NCBI RefSeq assembly: GCF_007827465.1
Contig: NZ_VISL01000001.1
Location: 749,001-813,000 of the forward strand
Source: Dokdonia sp. Hel_I_53
GTDB lineage: Bacteria > Bacteroidota > Bacteroidia > Flavobacteriales > Flavobacteriaceae
Direction: 5' to 3'
Length of the DNA: 64,000 bases
Shown one piece after another: positions 1-10,756 of this stretch. The position numbers and the translations under genes are program-made. Below the pieces are notes generated by a model, which worked only from the letters and a program-made list of their open reading frames with translations, was not told the DNA's origin and did not search any database. Positions within the stretch are counted from its first letter, which is position 1, and each line of letters opens with the position of its first letter.

Positions 1-2654
1 CCTTTACCCACTACACTAGTATCTAATAGAGCATCTAAGTTCTTTTTAGCTCTTTCGATTGCTTCATCTTGATCAACATGGCGGTCTACAACTTTTCGTA
101 GGTATTCAAACACATCTCTAGCCTTTTTTATACTAGGAAAACCATAGATTTCAGGCTTAGCCGAATCATATAGACTCGCAATAGTATTCACAAATAATCC
201 TAATTGCTTCTTATACTCATCCTTTTGAAGTATTACGTTTGCGTATTCTTGAAACAATTCTACTTCTTTAAAACCTTGTTCTCCTAAATCTAAAATGGCA
301 TCCATATCAAAGCCTAAACCTTTGCAGTACATTTTCGTTTCAACAATGGCTTGTTCTAAAAGCGCTAATAAATCCTCAAATTCTTTTACTGGAAATTCAT
401 CTTCATCATCAGTTGTACTCTTCCCTTTTGTTCCTTCAGCATAATCTGCTAAAGCTTTTTTGAGATTTCTAAATACACCAAAGTAGTCTACAACCAAACC
501 GTTCTTTTTTCCTTCAAAAACTCTGTTTGCTCTTGCAATAGTTTGCATTAATGTATGGTTCTGTAATGGCTTATCTAGATATAGTGTAGATACTGCAGGA
601 GCATCAAAACCTGTTAACCACATAGCGGTTACAAAGACTATACGATACTCACTATTAGGGTCTTTAAAATAATCTTCAATATTACGACCATCTTCATCTG
701 GATGATCCATTAACTTTCTGTGTGGTGTAATATTAAGTCCCTCTTTCTCGAAGACTTCTTTTTCTTCGTTATCAGAACCTTCCTGACTGACTACTGCAGA
801 CATTTTAGTTTCCTCCATAAATGTTATTGCTTGTTTGTAGCGTTCTTTTATTTCGGAATCTCGTTCTCTAGCAATTTTCTTTCTTAAGTCTTTGATTTCT
901 TCTTTTTGTGCTAATTGCACAAAATCATACATTCTAACTGCAGTAAACTTATCAATACAAACGACCATTGCTTTCATGGGTTTGCGCTGTTTTTCATCAT
1001 TTAAAACATCTAAACGGTACGGATAATGTTGTACTATATGTTTTGCAATTTCTTGCAAACGGTCTTCTCGACGCACTACTTGTAATAAAGTAGAATATTC
1101 TCTATCTAATTTTTTCTTTTGCTCTTCAGTAAGGTTTTCATTTTCTAAAATCTCTGCAGCTTCACCTACCAAATCTTCATTAATCTGTTCTACTCTTGGA
1201 ACCGATTTTTTATAATATAATGGCACTGTGGCTCCATCTTCTATACTTTGTGCAAAGTTATATTCTGACACATATGGGCCAAACCAATCTTTAGTCAACT
1301 CACTTCGTAGCAGAGGTGTGCCTGTGAATGCTATATATTGTGCATTTGGTAATGCAATACGCATATTTTCTCCGTAACCTTTATATTGTGATCTATGTGC
1401 TTCATCTACAATTACAATCCAGTTGTCACGCTCTGTAAGCTTTGGATAGGTTTTCCCTTTCTCTATCCCAAACTTGTGTATTAAACTAAAGACGTAAGAT
1501 CTGTTTGATTCTAAATATTCTCTTAGCTTATTTCTACTACTAGGTCTGTAATAGTTTTCTTTCTGTTCTTTAGTTTCTAAAACAACTTCTGTCTCTTGAA
1601 AATTTCGATAAATTTGACTATCTAAATCAGTTCTATCCGTCACAATTAAAAAGGACCAATTACCGGGTACTTTACGTTCTATCTTTTGAGAAAAGAAAAT
1701 CATGGAATATGATTTTCCTGAACCTTGTGTATGCCAAAAGACACCTAACTTCCCTTTATTATCTTCTTTGTGTAGCAAAGACTCTATAGCATTATTAACT
1801 CCCAAATATTGGTGATTTTTTGCTATAATCTTCACCTTGTTTTTATGATACAATACAAAGTTTTCAAAATAATCCAATAGATTAGCTTTTGTGCATAAAC
1901 CTTCTCCAAACAATTTTAAGCTTAAACGTGTGTTAGATGACGAACTTTTAGCCTCTACCTCTAACCGTGTTAATTGACTGTTTGATATTGCTGTGTCTTC
2001 TAATTTTACCCAAGAGAAAAAATGCTCCCATGGTGCATTAAACGAGCCAACCCTAGTTTGAATACCGTTAGAAATACAGACTAACATATTGTACCAAAAT
2101 AACTGAGGTATGTCTCTTTTATAACGTCTTAAGTTTATGTCATAACCACCTTTTACTTTTTCAGTTGCGTTTTTAAGTTCAATCATTACTAACGGTAATC
2201 CATTGACATATAGTAATAAATCTGGTCTTCTGGTAATATTTTCGGTTTGTAAATATTCTATACTTAATTGAGAAACTACTAAAAAATCATTATTCTTTTC
2301 TTTTTCAAAATCCAATACTTTTACATAGCCATTTTCTTCTCTTCCTTCCTTATTTTGATAAGATATTGGAACACCCTTTTTAATTAAATTATAAACCTCT
2401 TTGTTAGCAATAACAGGCGTTAAACTTGCTCTACTTTTAGACAACTCATCTATTGCAAATTCTATACATTCATTTGGTAACGTATCATTTAGTCTCATTA
2501 ATGCAGTTCTTAAATCTTCTTTTAAAACTACATCTTTTAGGCTGTCTCTACCAATAAGTTTTTTCTCCCAAGCATCCTTATGAGTATAACCTAGCATTAG
2601 TTCAAAAAATTGAATATCTGCTTCTTCTATATGTGATTCGTTTATAAATGCCAT
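1..2654 (-). CDS. hsdR: Type I restriction enzyme R subunit, HsdR (3' end cut by window)
   Basis: Motor and nuclease subunit of a type I restriction-modification complex; it translocates and cuts unmodified DNA. About 884 codons are present and the C-terminus lies beyond base 1. Reading from the ATG at 2654 gives an N-terminal nuclease motif PDLLLYVN...MIELKN (near residues 143-162), Walker A HTQGSGKS (near 303, about 1745), the helicase box DEAHRSQYKG (near 415, about 1400) and the SF2 motif QTIARANRVF (near 706, about 535). The start is 9 bp after the stop of the DUF262 gene, so it is the fifth gene of the hsdM-hsdS operon. Family call is firm; completeness cannot be judged. Confidence 0.95.
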   Translation of the reverse strand, partial: MAFINESHIEEADIQFFELMLGYTHKDAWEKKLIGRDSLKDVVLKEDLRTALMRLNDTLPNECIEFAIDELSKSRASLTPVIANKEVYNLIKKGVPISYQNKEGREENGYVKVLDFEKEKNNDFLVVSQLSIEYLQTENITRRPDLLLYVNGLPLVMIELKNATEKVKGGYDINLRRYKRDIPQLFWYNMLVCISNGIQTRVGSFNAPWEHFFSWVKLEDTAISNSQLTRLEVEAKSSSSNTRLSLKLFGEGLCTKANLLDYFENFVLYHKNKVKIIAKNHQYLGVNNAIESLLHKEDNKGKLGVFWHTQGSGKSYSMIFFSQKIERKVPGNWSFLIVTDRTDLDSQIYRNFQETEVVLETKEQKENYYRPSSRNKLREYLESNRSYVFSLIHKFGIEKGKTYPKLTERDNWIVIVDEAHRSQYKGYGENMRIALPNAQYIAFTGTPLLRSELTKDWFGPYVSEYNFAQSIEDGATVPLYYKKSVPRVEQINEDLVGEAAEILENENLTEEQKKKLDREYSTLLQVVRREDRLQEIAKHIVQHYPYRLDVLNDEKQRKPMKAMVVCIDKFTAVRMYDFVQLAQKEEIKDLRKKIARERDSEIKERYKQAITFMEETKMSAVVSQEGSDNEEKEVFEKEGLNITPHRKLMDHPDEDGRNIEDYFKDPNSEYRIVFVTAMWLTGFDAPAVSTLYLDKPLQNHTLMQTIARANRVFEGKKNGLVVDYFGVFRNLKKALADYAEGTKGKSTTDDEDEFPVKEFEDLLALLEQAIVETKMYCKGLGFDMDAILDLGEQGFKEVELFQEYANVILQKDEYKKQLGLFVNTIASLYDSAKPEIYGFPSIKKARDVFEYLRKVVDRHVDQDEAIERAKKNLDALLDTSVVGK

Positions 2655-2663
2655 AAACTAATT

Positions 2664-4331
2664 TTAAATTGTATTCGGATTCCAGTAACGTTTAGCAAAA
2701 ATTACAATATCATCTTGTCGTTTTTTTATTTCAACTTCAGTCCAATTTTCTTTGAAAGGTTCTAATTTCTGTCTTTGGATTAAAACCGAGCTAGTAGATC
2801 TTTCTTCTGGTAAATTATTACTATCACTTGAGTTTCTACTTCTAGTTGCTAAGACTAAATTCCCTATGTTGTTTAAATATTTTTCGTTAAACTCTTTTGA
2901 GTATTCCAACTCATCTGGTTTTTGTGGTGTCCAGTGATCTAAAGTATTTTGATATTTAAATTTACCATAGGTATTTGCAAAATCGTTATAACTCATTGCT
3001 GGCTCACGTATTTCATGACTCGCTCTTAAATCATTCTCGTATTTCCATAGTAAATACCGTGTAGATTTGAAATAGTGATAGTTGCCGTCTAAACTACGCT
3101 CAAAATCCCCTGTAAAATTCCAATAGCCCTTAAATCCATGATTTGCATAATGCAATAAAGAATTTTCTAATATTATTATATCACTATTATAATCTAAGGC
3201 AATTTTATGTAACAAATTTGTTCTATAATTACCAACAGTGTACTCCATTTTAAATAAAATTATTTCAATTAAACGAAGTGATTTTCTAAAGTTTTCTATA
3301 TCGTGAAAGTGGAATAATTTTAAAATTAAAGGAAAAGCGTTGTATTGATCTAAATACAAAACATCGCCTAATAAACTTTCTTTGTTTTTAGATCTTTGGA
3401 TAGCAACTACGCTTGAAAAACTCTTTTTTAAAGCAACCGAAAAGTCTTTAATCCAATTACTTTTATTGTCTTGTTTTTTTAATTCCTTTTTTACACGTTC
3501 TAATGAGGTATCATTATTTGAAACAAATGCAATGGTATGATAATTTAGAATTTGATCTTCATCAGCTATTTTTATGAGTTCTAATGACTGATAAATGGTC
3601 TCAAATTCCTTTTCAATATACGTTATATCACTGTTAGGGTTTTTACCTGAAATAGTACAATCTAAATAAATATTGAACATTAAAAATGACTTCAACTTCT
3701 CTAACTCGGTTAAGTCTTTTCCTCTGTCGTTCTGAAATGTAAATAATTGTGTAGCTTCTGCTTTATCTGAAACAGAGTCTGTAGTTATTTTAGCATTTTC
3801 AATTAAATCTTTCCAATATATAATATCTTCAATGGAAACTTCTTTTTTGTTTAATTCGGAAGTAAAAAACTCAAATGCTTCTAAAATTCGTTTTCTAGAT
3901 TTGGTATCTGCTTTATCTTGTACTTGTCTGATAACGATATTTTCAAAAAAATTATTATCATAGGTTACTGTGCAATATTTTTGGTTGCTATCTGTATTTA
4001 CTAAATATTCATTATAAATATTAGTAGCTACATTGTTATAAGCTTCAATATCTTTTAGTTTGTTATACACACAAGCTAAAAATACAACTACAGTAGTAAG
4101 TCTTTGCTGACCATCTATAATCCAAAATTTGTTTTTGTTATGCTCGTCTTCTTCAAATAAGAAATGACCTAAATGATATTGTTTTACAGATGCTGGATGC
4201 TCTTTAATATCTTTAAAAAACTGTTTTATTTGCTTGTCTCTTTCCCAAGAATAAGCTCTTTGGTAATTGGGTACTGCAAATAGGTTTTTACGCGGACTAA
4301 AAATGTCGCTTACTGTTGATTTATAATCCAT
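2664..4331 (-). CDS. DUF262/DUF1524 GmrSD-like protein within the RM operon
   Basis: A 555-aa protein of the GmrSD type. The N-terminal DUF262 domain shows PNYQRAYSWE (21-30) and IIDGQQRLTT (71-80); the DGQQR motif is the nucleotide-hydrolysing, ParB-like signature. The C-terminal DUF1524 part carries LDHWTPQ followed by NNIGNLVLATRSRNSSDSNN, an HNH-type nuclease arrangement. Relatives act as type IV enzymes on modified phage DNA, or as other DUF262 defence proteins. Its start overlaps the end of the 191-aa gene by 11 bp and hsdR follows 9 bp later, so it is co-translated with the type I system. Whether it helps HsdRMS or is an independent second layer of defence is not visible here. Confidence 0.88.
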   Translation of the reverse strand: MDYKSTVSDIFSPRKNLFAVPNYQRAYSWERDKQIKQFFKDIKEHPASVKQYHLGHFLFEEDEHNKNKFWIIDGQQRLTTVVVFLACVYNKLKDIEAYNNVATNIYNEYLVNTDSNQKYCTVTYDNNFFENIVIRQVQDKADTKSRKRILEAFEFFTSELNKKEVSIEDIIYWKDLIENAKITTDSVSDKAEATQLFTFQNDRGKDLTELEKLKSFLMFNIYLDCTISGKNPNSDITYIEKEFETIYQSLELIKIADEDQILNYHTIAFVSNNDTSLERVKKELKKQDNKSNWIKDFSVALKKSFSSVVAIQRSKNKESLLGDVLYLDQYNAFPLILKLFHFHDIENFRKSLRLIEIILFKMEYTVGNYRTNLLHKIALDYNSDIIILENSLLHYANHGFKGYWNFTGDFERSLDGNYHYFKSTRYLLWKYENDLRASHEIREPAMSYNDFANTYGKFKYQNTLDHWTPQKPDELEYSKEFNEKYLNNIGNLVLATRSRNSSDSNNLPEERSTSSVLIQRQKLEPFKENWTEVEIKKRQDDIVIFAKRYWNPNTI

Positions 4332-4896
4332 TTGTTAGTGAGTTTATGTTCTCATCTTCACACAAAATAAAAGTGATATTAGGAAACTGACTTTTTTTAC
4401 CTTGAAACCAGTTTTCATGACCTAAAAGTGCTGTTTTATTAAAAGCTATAATGCCTTTTTTATTGTCACTAAACTTTCTCAAATCACTTCTCATTTTTTG
4501 TTGAAAATAAGTAGGTGCTGTATTAAATGCTTCACCTATAATTACTTTATTATCCTTGTCTATTACCGCGATATCATCTCCAGCATGATTACTCAGCTTT
4601 AGTTTTACGCTTTTTACATGAAACTTTCCAAACAACAATCTTGCTGTTTCTAGTAATACTAAATCTGAATAAATACGATTACTAATCTCGTAAAAAGTTA
4701 TGTCTTGATAAGGCCCAAATGTTATTCTAGCTCTTTTGGCAAATAGCATGAAAGCCAACGTATCTTTTTTTGGAATCGTAAACTTATTTGTTTTAAAACT
4801 CTGATAGTATAAAGCAGTGGCATTCTGCAATTGCTCTAGATTCATAGCTTCTTTAAAAGCCGCTGATAATAAAAACGTGTTACTTCTTTGTTTCAT
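4321..4896 (-). CDS. Unknown protein between hsdS and DUF262 gene, possible degenerate PD-(D/E)XK fold
   Basis: 191 aa; I do not recognise a named family. The middle reads GDDIAVIDKDNKVIIGEAFN (106-125). The spacing of D107/D108 to E122 resembles a PD-(D/E)XK nuclease core and parallels the D...IELK motif of the neighbouring HsdR, but the catalytic Lys position is Phe124, so activity is doubtful. There is no signal peptide or membrane segment. It overlaps hsdS by 17 bp and the DUF262 gene by 11 bp, so it is clearly a planned member of the operon. An accessory specificity, inhibitor or nuclease-like role is inference only. Confidence 0.75.
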   Translation of the reverse strand: MKQRSNTFLLSAAFKEAMNLEQLQNATALYYQSFKTNKFTIPKKDTLAFMLFAKRARITFGPYQDITFYEISNRIYSDLVLLETARLLFGKFHVKSVKLKLSNHAGDDIAVIDKDNKVIIGEAFNTAPTYFQQKMRSDLRKFSDNKKGIIAFNKTALLGHENWFQGKKSQFPNITFILCEDENINSLTNGL

Positions 4897-6169
4897 AGAC
4901 TGTACCTGGCTCCGCAGCCATATTCATATCTATCTCTCCAACCTCCAAACCCTCCACACTCAACTTACCACTAATTAAACGTGGTAATAATAAATCTCTG
5001 GTTTCTTGAAGCACTATATTTTTATCAGATAAAGTGTGTATTTCTTTAATCATTGGGAAAACCAATTCTTCAAAATATTCTAATAAATCATCAGAAGGTT
5101 TATAAATTGAATAATTTTGAACTTCATTCCAAGAAATCGTAGGCATTTTAGTTCCATTACTAAAGTTAACCGACCAATTAATGAAGTGATTACTAAAAAA
5201 TGTAAAAAGAGAATAGCTTCTGTAAATCTCTTTTTTAGGTCTGAAAATTAAAACTGAAACATTAGTGATCCCTTTTTTATTAGCGGAACTTACTTTATGA
5301 AAATAAGATCTAATTGAACCAAATAAAATATCATTCTCTTTGAAAATTATTCTTGAGGATTCTAATTCATTGGAATCTCCAAATTGTGGTACAACAAGAC
5401 TTTTTCTAGGCATTCTAGACAAGTCAAATATTCCTAGATGTGAATGTTCTTCTTCCTTGTATTTGTCTTTAAAATTTCCAACAATATCTTTAACTGCCTT
5501 TTTCTCCCACCCCTCAGGAATCCCACCTTTTGTACCATGTGCTACTTCATTACCCTCTTTATCTAAAAAATTGGTGTTTTGATAATTAGGAAACCGAAAA
5601 CGTACAAACCATTCTTTGTAGATTTCGGCTGCCATGTCTTCCAAAAGTGTAATGCGTTGGTTGTTGTTTTCTATTAAATCATCATAAGCAGAAAGGATGG
5701 AGGCTATTTTTTTTTGTTCTTCAAATGAATGCACGTAAATAGGCTTGCTTAATAATTTATCAAGGCTCATATTATCTTGAGTAGTTCCTTGAGAAATAGC
5801 TTTTAATTCAATTTGAATGAAATCTAAATAATACTTAACATATTTTACATCAGAAACTCTTTCTTTAGGAATAAAAGCAACAATACTATCTGGAAAACAA
5901 GCTCGTATTTTTAAAATAGCGGTATCTGCAATATTTGCAGCAATAGTTATTAGTAAAGTATTTTCTTCCCAAAGTTTGCTTTGAGCTAAACCTTTATCGT
6001 TATAGGTTTCTTTAAAATCATTTATATATAAGTTTGCAGCTTTTACTTCGCCTGTTTGAATAAACGGGTATTTTCCACCGAATAATGATTGATCATTTCT
6101 AGGTCTATGTCTAGACCGTCCTCTCCCGACAAACCCTAATTGATCTAAAGTCGTTTTAGTTAATTTCAT
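4880..6169 (-). CDS. hsdS: Type I restriction-modification specificity subunit, HsdS
   Basis: 429-aa DNA-recognition subunit. Two target-recognition halves are visible. The first runs to SFEEQKKIASILSAYDDLIE (near 148-167), the usual conserved helical spacer, followed by NNNQRITLLEDMAAEIYKEW. The second starts near GGIPEGWEKKAVKDIVGN and ends with the second helical repeat and the common tail RDLLLPRLISGKLSV. The halves would each bind part of a bipartite site. The ATG at 6169 overlaps the hsdM end by 14 bp. I saw no inverted repeats or a second hsdS that would suggest phase-variable shuffling. Confidence 0.92.
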   Translation of the reverse strand: MKLTKTTLDQLGFVGRGRSRHRPRNDQSLFGGKYPFIQTGEVKAANLYINDFKETYNDKGLAQSKLWEENTLLITIAANIADTAILKIRACFPDSIVAFIPKERVSDVKYVKYYLDFIQIELKAISQGTTQDNMSLDKLLSKPIYVHSFEEQKKIASILSAYDDLIENNNQRITLLEDMAAEIYKEWFVRFRFPNYQNTNFLDKEGNEVAHGTKGGIPEGWEKKAVKDIVGNFKDKYKEEEHSHLGIFDLSRMPRKSLVVPQFGDSNELESSRIIFKENDILFGSIRSYFHKVSSANKKGITNVSVLIFRPKKEIYRSYSLFTFFSNHFINWSVNFSNGTKMPTISWNEVQNYSIYKPSDDLLEYFEELVFPMIKEIHTLSDKNIVLQETRDLLLPRLISGKLSVEGLEVGEIDMNMAAEPGTVYETKK

Positions 6170-8288
6170 ACAGCAAAGACTTTAGGTTTAGTTCAATTTT
6201 ATTTTCCAGTCCTAGTGATTCTTCTCCAAGTCTTTTAAATTTGAGATTTTTCTCTTTTAGAAATGTGGTGTATTCTTCAATTGACATTGAGATTTCTTCA
6301 ATCTCCACTCCAACATAACGTCCTGCATTTAAAGAATAATCTTGTTCTTCAACATATTCAGTTCTATCAGCCATTTTACATAAACCTACCACATCTTCAT
6401 ATTTTGCTTCTGGAAAACGTGATTGTAGCCAATAGATATTTGTAACCCAATAGGCAGCATACTCTGTGGATTCTAAATATAGTTGTAATGCTTCTTCTAA
6501 ATTTTTATCAGCTTTCACTAAATCGTAGTTACTCCAAACTTTATCCGTTTTAAGTTTCAGGTTTTTGTCTGCTATTTTGTAAAGTTCTAAAAGGGTATTT
6601 ACATCTTGTTTTAAAGCATCACTTTCAAGCTTGTTTTGTGCAACATTCCATTGTAAATGTTCTGCTACTTGCAATTGCTCTTCGTTATCTCTTTGCGTAC
6701 TTTTTATAGGGTGTGCTAGGTTATTTAACACCTCTTTATTTGCTTGAGGCGTAGTGCGCTTAAAGTTTTCTATTAGGTTAAAGAAATTGGTTTCTTTTAA
6801 AGCTTTGGTTTTTGCAGGTGTGCGCTTGCTGTCTTTTGTTTCTTCAATGTGCTTTTTCAGGCTTTTTATCACCTTCTCAATTTGTAAGACTAATGCTTCC
6901 TTAGCAGGTTCAATTTTAATTTCAGCTTGGTCTGCTGCTTTTATATAGGTATCAATTAACTGTAAATAGCGGTTAGTTTCACCACGGTACAAACGTACTA
7001 TAGCTGCTAAATTTTGTTGATTTTCTTGAGTCCACTCTCTATGGGCTCTATCTATTTGGTTATATACGTTACGCGCATCTAAAAACAATATTTTGTCTTT
7101 ACGCTCTGTATTCACTTTCTGCTTATCGAAAAACCATAAAGTAGCAGGAAGAGTTACCGTTAAAAACATATTGGTTGGCATACTCACCATACAATCTACA
7201 ATCCCAGAATCTACGATGTTTTTACGAATATCGTATTCTGAGTTTCGAGCATCAGAAGCTGAGTTAGGCATTACAAAGCCAGCCCTTCCATTTTTGTTTA
7301 ATGAGGTAGCAAAGAGTGATATCCATAAATAATTGGCATCACTTATTTTATCATCTTTCTTACCCTTGTTTTTTGGTAAACCATATTTGTAAAAACGCTC
7401 ATCGTTTTTAACCGTACTTTCTTTTACAGACTTTACGTTAAATGGTGGATTTGCCATTACGAAGTCGAATTTACCAAAGCCATCATAAGGATCGCTATCG
7501 TAAGAGTTGGCTTCTGTAATTTCACCACGTAAATTGTGTACTAATAAGTTCATTTTAGCCAAACGCACGGTTTCTCCCATGTATTCTTGTCCGTAGACAT
7601 AGATATCGTTTAGGTCGTGACCTTCGTGTGCAATAAAATCGGCAGATTGCACAAACATACCACCAGAACCACAAGCAGGATCATAAATTTTACCTTTGTA
7701 AGGTTCTATAAGTTCTACAATAAAACGTACTACAGACGTTGGCGTAAAGAACTCACCTCCTTTTTGTCCTTCGCTCATGGCAAATTTACCAAGGAAGTAT
7801 TCATAAATTTTACCAAATATATCTCCAGAAGCATCTTTAGGAATGTCTGAGAACGATTTTAATAGTTCAGGTAAAATATCGTCTTTCTTTTTTTCTATCT
7901 CAAAATACGCCTCTGTAGGTAATACATCTTGAAATTTAGCATCTTGGTACTTTTCTATACCTTTCATAGCATCACGTAATGCTTCTGCTCGTTTGTTTCC
8001 TGGCAACTTCAATAAATGATCGTATCTAGCATTTTCTGGCAAGTAAAAACCACAAGTAGCCAGCGCCACTTCTTGTATAGTGCGTTCCATACGTGTGCCC
8101 TTATCTTTTTGATAATCTGCTAAAATTTTAGCTTCGTGCTGACTATATTTATTTTCGGCAAACTTTAAGAAGATTAGACCTAAAACTGGTACCGCATAGT
8201 CAGATGCTTTTAATCCACCATGTGCACGCATAGCGTTTGCAGAGTTCCAGAGTTTGTCTTCTAAGTTTTTTAATTGATCGTGATTCAT
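6156..8288 (-). CDS. hsdM: Type I restriction-modification DNA methyltransferase, HsdM
   Basis: 710-aa N6-adenine methyltransferase subunit, first gene of the operon. The HsdM N-terminal helical domain (1-170) leads into GGEFFTPTSVVRFIVE (178-192), the SAM motif DPACGSGG (203-210) and the catalytic NPPF (280-283). It is longer than the usual roughly 500-550 aa: from about residue 450 on there is a Lys/Glu-rich, coiled-coil-like extension ending in a segment that reads NAGRYVGVEIEE, as in other long HsdM proteins. No promoter of the clear TAnnTTTG type was found in the 275 bp upstream. Confidence 0.95.
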   Translation of the reverse strand: MNHDQLKNLEDKLWNSANAMRAHGGLKASDYAVPVLGLIFLKFAENKYSQHEAKILADYQKDKGTRMERTIQEVALATCGFYLPENARYDHLLKLPGNKRAEALRDAMKGIEKYQDAKFQDVLPTEAYFEIEKKKDDILPELLKSFSDIPKDASGDIFGKIYEYFLGKFAMSEGQKGGEFFTPTSVVRFIVELIEPYKGKIYDPACGSGGMFVQSADFIAHEGHDLNDIYVYGQEYMGETVRLAKMNLLVHNLRGEITEANSYDSDPYDGFGKFDFVMANPPFNVKSVKESTVKNDERFYKYGLPKNKGKKDDKISDANYLWISLFATSLNKNGRAGFVMPNSASDARNSEYDIRKNIVDSGIVDCMVSMPTNMFLTVTLPATLWFFDKQKVNTERKDKILFLDARNVYNQIDRAHREWTQENQQNLAAIVRLYRGETNRYLQLIDTYIKAADQAEIKIEPAKEALVLQIEKVIKSLKKHIEETKDSKRTPAKTKALKETNFFNLIENFKRTTPQANKEVLNNLAHPIKSTQRDNEEQLQVAEHLQWNVAQNKLESDALKQDVNTLLELYKIADKNLKLKTDKVWSNYDLVKADKNLEEALQLYLESTEYAAYWVTNIYWLQSRFPEAKYEDVVGLCKMADRTEYVEEQDYSLNAGRYVGVEIEEISMSIEEYTTFLKEKNLKFKRLGEESLGLENKIELNLKSLLYEIN

Positions 8289-8924
<636 letters not shown>

Positions 8925-9106
8925 TAATTTTTGTAAGTAACTCGTGGTAACCTTTTTCTGATTCCGCTATTATATTCACCAAATTATATTTGATATGTAA
9001 TACTGAAAAACTTACATTTCAATTGAAAATGAGGATTTATTTACAGTAAAATATCAGTGAATAATATATACAATTATAAACCCCAATTGTTTTTTTTACT
9101 TTAGAT

Positions 9107-10438
9107 TTAATTTACTTCATTAGACTTTGGCTTACTAAAGTTGTAAGTTATCCCGAAGAAGTGACCAAAGCCAAATTTATCAGTCGTTGGTACCGTATTA
9201 TCCGAGCCTAAATCATATGGTGTGGCTCCATCTGCAAGAAAATTATCATCTAACTCATTGACCTGACCCATTGTCAAGCCACCGTGAATTAGCCACCTTT
9301 CATTTTTACCCAATATTATCCCTGCACCCGTAACAATTTGGAATTTTTGATTGCTTGTTAATATAGTTCCAAAGTTAAATGTAGGTCGTATCCAAGTGCC
9401 ACCTCTAGGTGATATATTTACCAATGCACCAAAACCAAAATCATATTCGCCGTTATCTATCTCGCTTATGGTACTCATTGTACCATCGGCATTCTGAGTT
9501 GTTCTGTACTCTTTATCAAATAATGATGTAATAAATCCACCACCACTAACGTCTATTTTCAAGCCACCTTGAAGCCATATCTTATATGTATATAACTCTG
9601 GTGTTTTGCTACTTTTACCTTTTTCTTGTCGTGTTAATTGAATTTCTACGTAATCAATATTATCCCCATTCAAATCTATTGGTAATAAGTAGGATGGGCT
9701 ACTTATGGTATAAAGGAGTTGTATCTTTTTATCCAGTTTAACTAATACCTCAAATAAATCAAGCATTCTTTTATCATAATCTGCTGAATTTTTGAGCAAA
9801 CCTTGGCTTTGTTCAAGATTTAATAAATCCTTTTTAAGTGGTTTTATAACTTCTGTGAAATACAATCTTTGAAGTTTGAATTTATCAAAATTTAGTATGT
9901 CCTGACTTTCTTTCAAAGTAATAAATTCATTAACTGACTCTGATAATTCGTAAATTACAGTTTCTGCTTCTTCTAAATCTTCTTTAAATTTTTCTTCGTC
10001 TACATCCCCGATAAGAGTTTCACTAACCAGTTGTTCTGTTTGAGAACTTTCTTCCGGCTTTACAATAGAGAAATTATCTGTTCCGAAAATATCAATCTTA
10101 TTATAAGTCAGCTTATAATCGTACTTAAGTGGATTACCATTTATTAATTTTATGGCAAGTGGATTTTTATTGGAGACAACCAATCTTTTTTTTCCACCCG
10201 AATGAGTAATACTGTTTTTGTCTGGGGAAGAAAGATTAATTGTAATTATTGTTGTCTCAATCCCATCAGTTTTAGGTATAAAAGTCGATGAGGTATCAAT
10301 AACTCTTTTGCGTTTAGCAGTTCCTTTTAATTCTAATTCTTCTCTTAATTTTTCGATTTTACTTTTTCGTTCTTGTCCTGAAACAAAACCAATAAAGAGA
10401 AAGAAGACTATACTTGTAAATAGTAGTTTTAATTTCAT
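9107..10438 (-). CDS. Secreted protein of unknown function with possible outer-membrane beta-barrel end
   Basis: 443 aa with a clear signal peptide (MKLKLLFTSIVFFLFIGFVSG, cut near residue 21). Residues about 130-240 are rich in Glu/Lys/Leu heptads, likely helical. The C-terminal 160 residues alternate polar and aromatic residues (GGFITSLF, FGFGALVNIS, WIRPTFNFG, FGFGHFFGITYNFSK), which looks like an outer-membrane beta-barrel half ending in an aromatic strand. No family recognised. It lies between the restriction operon and the tRNA-Ser repeat array, so it may be island cargo. Confidence 0.7.
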   Translation of the reverse strand: MKLKLLFTSIVFFLFIGFVSGQERKSKIEKLREELELKGTAKRKRVIDTSSTFIPKTDGIETTIITINLSSPDKNSITHSGGKKRLVVSNKNPLAIKLINGNPLKYDYKLTYNKIDIFGTDNFSIVKPEESSQTEQLVSETLIGDVDEEKFKEDLEEAETVIYELSESVNEFITLKESQDILNFDKFKLQRLYFTEVIKPLKKDLLNLEQSQGLLKNSADYDKRMLDLFEVLVKLDKKIQLLYTISSPSYLLPIDLNGDNIDYVEIQLTRQEKGKSSKTPELYTYKIWLQGGLKIDVSGGGFITSLFDKEYRTTQNADGTMSTISEIDNGEYDFGFGALVNISPRGGTWIRPTFNFGTILTSNQKFQIVTGAGIILGKNERWLIHGGLTMGQVNELDDNFLADGATPYDLGSDNTVPTTDKFGFGHFFGITYNFSKPKSNEVN

Positions 10439-10496
10439 TCTAAAAAATTTGATGGTTAATAATAATTATCTAAAGTTAAATTATTTATGTAAATTA

Positions 10497-10520
10497 AAAA
10501 TACCCATTGATGGGTATTTT
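10497..10520. terminator. Hairpin TACCCA-TTGA-TGGGTA with A/T flanks
   Basis: Perfect 6-bp stem and TTGA loop at 10501-10516, flanked by A's on the left and TTTT on the right. It can work as a weak terminator in either direction and separates the 443-aa gene from the repeat array. Confidence 0.45.
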
Positions 10521-10756
10521 GTTACACTAGAATTTCTTCCACACAACATCCATCAGTTTGCAATTGTTCTAATTGAAGTTGAAGATCTCATACCTCAAGA
10601 TGAGTGTAGTGAGCTAAACTTATACTTATTGTTTTCTCTATTTCCACTACCATCATCATAACATTGGAGATTTGACAATGTCCAATTAGATAAATTTTCA
10701 AAAGTTAAATTTGGAAGATTTTAATTTTTTGAAGTATATGCATGACAACTTTAATA

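Noticed and set aside
4880..6169. Phase-variable (shufflon-type) hsdS
   Set aside because: Only one hsdS is present, with no partial second copy, inverted repeats or recombinase in the visible part.
10218..10661. Plus-strand reading frame of 147 codons
   Set aside because: Mostly antisense to the 443-aa secreted protein gene and continuing into non-coding sequence; no domain-like pattern.
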